Part shown: positions 62,996 through 64,000 of the stretch, in pieces | How the letters are laid out: each line of letters starts with the position of its first letter | How positions within the stretch are numbered: the first letter of the stretch is position 1 | DNA from: Butyrivibrio sp. | GTDB taxonomy: Bacteria; Bacillota; Clostridia; Lachnospirales; Lachnospiraceae | Direction of reading: 5' to 3' | Assembly (NCBI GenBank): GCA_017470505.1 | Contig: JAFUYO010000053.1 | Location: 1 to 64,000 of the forward strand | Length of the DNA stretch: 64,000 bases | Position numbers and translations under genes: made by a program | The notes under the pieces: generated by a model | Told to the model about the DNA's origin: nothing | Databases searched by the model: none | The model's input: the letters and a program-made list of their open reading frames with translations, nothing else

Positions 62996-64000
62996 ATGAG
63001 AAAGAAGCTGTTTGGAAAGCTGTTAAGCGTAGCCTTATCAGCGACAATGGCTGTTACATCAGCAGTCCCTGCATACGCTGCAGTGGATACTGATCTGGCG
63101 GAAGAGACTCCGGCAGAGCAACCTGATGATGTAACAGAAGGTTCGGACACAGAGAACGAGGTCGAAGAAAAAGAAGAATCTTTGACCGAAGGCGACGTGA
63201 CCGAAGAAAAAACCGGGGATGCCCAGAAGGGAGCTCCTAAAAAGGGAGCAAGGATGTTAGGAAATACATCTGAAAACTCTGAGAAGGAGGAAGGTATTGA
63301 ATTAACGGATGCGGGTACTTACGCGTTTGTGTATTCAGTGGGCGATGGAGCGGTAGATCACACTGTGGATGGGAAAACGGTGGTTGTAAAGACAACGGCC
63401 GAAAATAAGATTGATAATGAAAGAACGCAGTTAGCGAGTGCTCCCGAACCTAATGAAAGATATCATAAACGGGGAACTGGGACGAATTGGTTCCTAAAAG
63501 ATGGCAATGTGTATTATGAGATAGACAATAATACAACAATTATATCGGGTGGGACCTTCTATGCATTATATGATAAGGACACTTATAACGTAAGTTGGAA
63601 TGCTAAGTTTTATAACGGGAGTGAACTCGTTGATCCTCAGCCCAGTGGGAATATTTTTGAGAACACCGGTATATACCCCACAACAACTTGCTATGATGAG
63701 GACTGGAACATAAATCCTGCCCCAGATATTGACGGATATGATTTTGATGCATGGTATTTTAATGAGAATTGTACAAGGGCTGAAAATACGACGGAAAAGC
63801 AGGAAATCCAGTCAGTAATGGATGGAGCGACTAACGGAGTAACAATAAATGTGTACGCAAAGTATATCAAAGACACCTCAGAAGGTGGCGACCTGAAAAT
63901 TGCCGGGGATGAGAATGTTGAATTTGATTACGGCGTTGAGACTGGCAATAAGGTTGTGTTTACTGCAAATGAGTATGACTCAACGTGGAAGAAATACACC
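62996..64000 (+). CDS. Large secreted surface protein, 3' end beyond window
   Basis: An open frame of 335 codons without a stop at the window end. It starts MRKKLFGKLLSVALSATM, a classical signal peptide with likely cleavage after AYA (about residue 30). An acidic Glu/Thr/Asp-rich linker (about 32-110) follows, then beta-rich sequence. DIDGYDFDAWYFNENCT with VYAKYIKD is a divergent InlB/Flg_new-type repeat. GAAAGGAG lies before the ATG. Expression is probably controlled by the divergent XRE regulator. Anchoring and function depend on the missing part. Confidence 0.85.
   Translation, partial: MRKKLFGKLLSVALSATMAVTSAVPAYAAVDTDLAEETPAEQPDDVTEGSDTENEVEEKEESLTEGDVTEEKTGDAQKGAPKKGARMLGNTSENSEKEEGIELTDAGTYAFVYSVGDGAVDHTVDGKTVVVKTTAENKIDNERTQLASAPEPNERYHKRGTGTNWFLKDGNVYYEIDNNTTIISGGTFYALYDKDTYNVSWNAKFYNGSELVDPQPSGNIFENTGIYPTTTCYDEDWNINPAPDIDGYDFDAWYFNENCTRAENTTEKQEIQSVMDGATNGVTINVYAKYIKDTSEGGDLKIAGDENVEFDYGVETGNKVVFTANEYDSTWKKYT

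Overview
The window looks like the replication-origin region of a low-to-mid-GC anaerobic Firmicute, most likely a Lachnospiraceae member (Butyrivibrio-like). The evidence is the rpmH/dnaA divergence with dnaN, yaaA, recF, gyrB and gyrA on one arm and rnpA, yidD, yidC, jag, mnmE, mnmG, rsmG, parA and parB on the other. Clostridial marker families (DUF3881, DUF4446, TSCPD protein, reverse rubrerythrin, AAA-ATPase_like/PD-(D/E)XK protein) agree. Genus is inference. Transcription mostly runs away from the origin: almost every gene left of 47.3 kb is on the minus strand and almost every gene from 47.7 to 62 kb is on the plus strand.

Left arm, reading outward from the origin. dnaA-dnaN-yaaA-recF-gyrB-gyrA (47.3-38.5 kb) is the replication block. 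It is followed by a GGDEF-like protein, exonuclease III and a plus-strand alpha/beta hydrolase (38.4-35.1 kb). Next come an MBOAT/SGNH acyl-transfer pair, a MurG and a small TSCPD protein (34.8-30.6 kb). Then a secreted GH25 lysozyme with surface repeats, a DUF3472-like lipoprotein and a YitT protein (30.5-25.6 kb), and an AAA-ATPase_like/nuclease protein beside tRNA-Arg(CCT). From 23.4 to 12.9 kb lies a coherent regulatory and transport block: a membrane GGDEF protein, a PgtC-like binding lipoprotein, a YesM-type kinase, a YesN-type regulator, then a binding protein, a fused permease and an ATPase with a large insertion. I infer that the first set senses a solute and controls uptake by the second. 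Further out are reverse rubrerythrin, an RpiR regulator, luxS and mtnN (activated methyl cycle), pgi, an OmpR-type two-component system, an RluA-like synthase, an O-antigen-ligase-like protein and a VTC/DUF4956 pair.

Right arm. rpmH-rnpA-yidD-yidC-jag and mnmE-mnmG-rsmG lead to a cluster of three parS sites, an AT-rich island with a small overlapping gene pair (the second apparently a truncated DUF4160), and parA-parB. DUF4446, serS, DUF3881 and deoD follow. The edge holds an XRE repressor divergent from a large surface protein that runs off the window. That promoter has a perfect operator-like palindrome between its -35 and -10 boxes and a hairpin-rich leader.

Non-coding structure is plentiful. 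There is a dispersed repeat family (TAAGG-M-ACTGTA...AAATAACTT) at 1-139, 30.5, 44.4 and 54.2 kb, a REP-like hairpin at 257-328, and long palindromes at 12.6, 16.4 and 34.9 kb. No intact transposase, prophage or CRISPR array is present.
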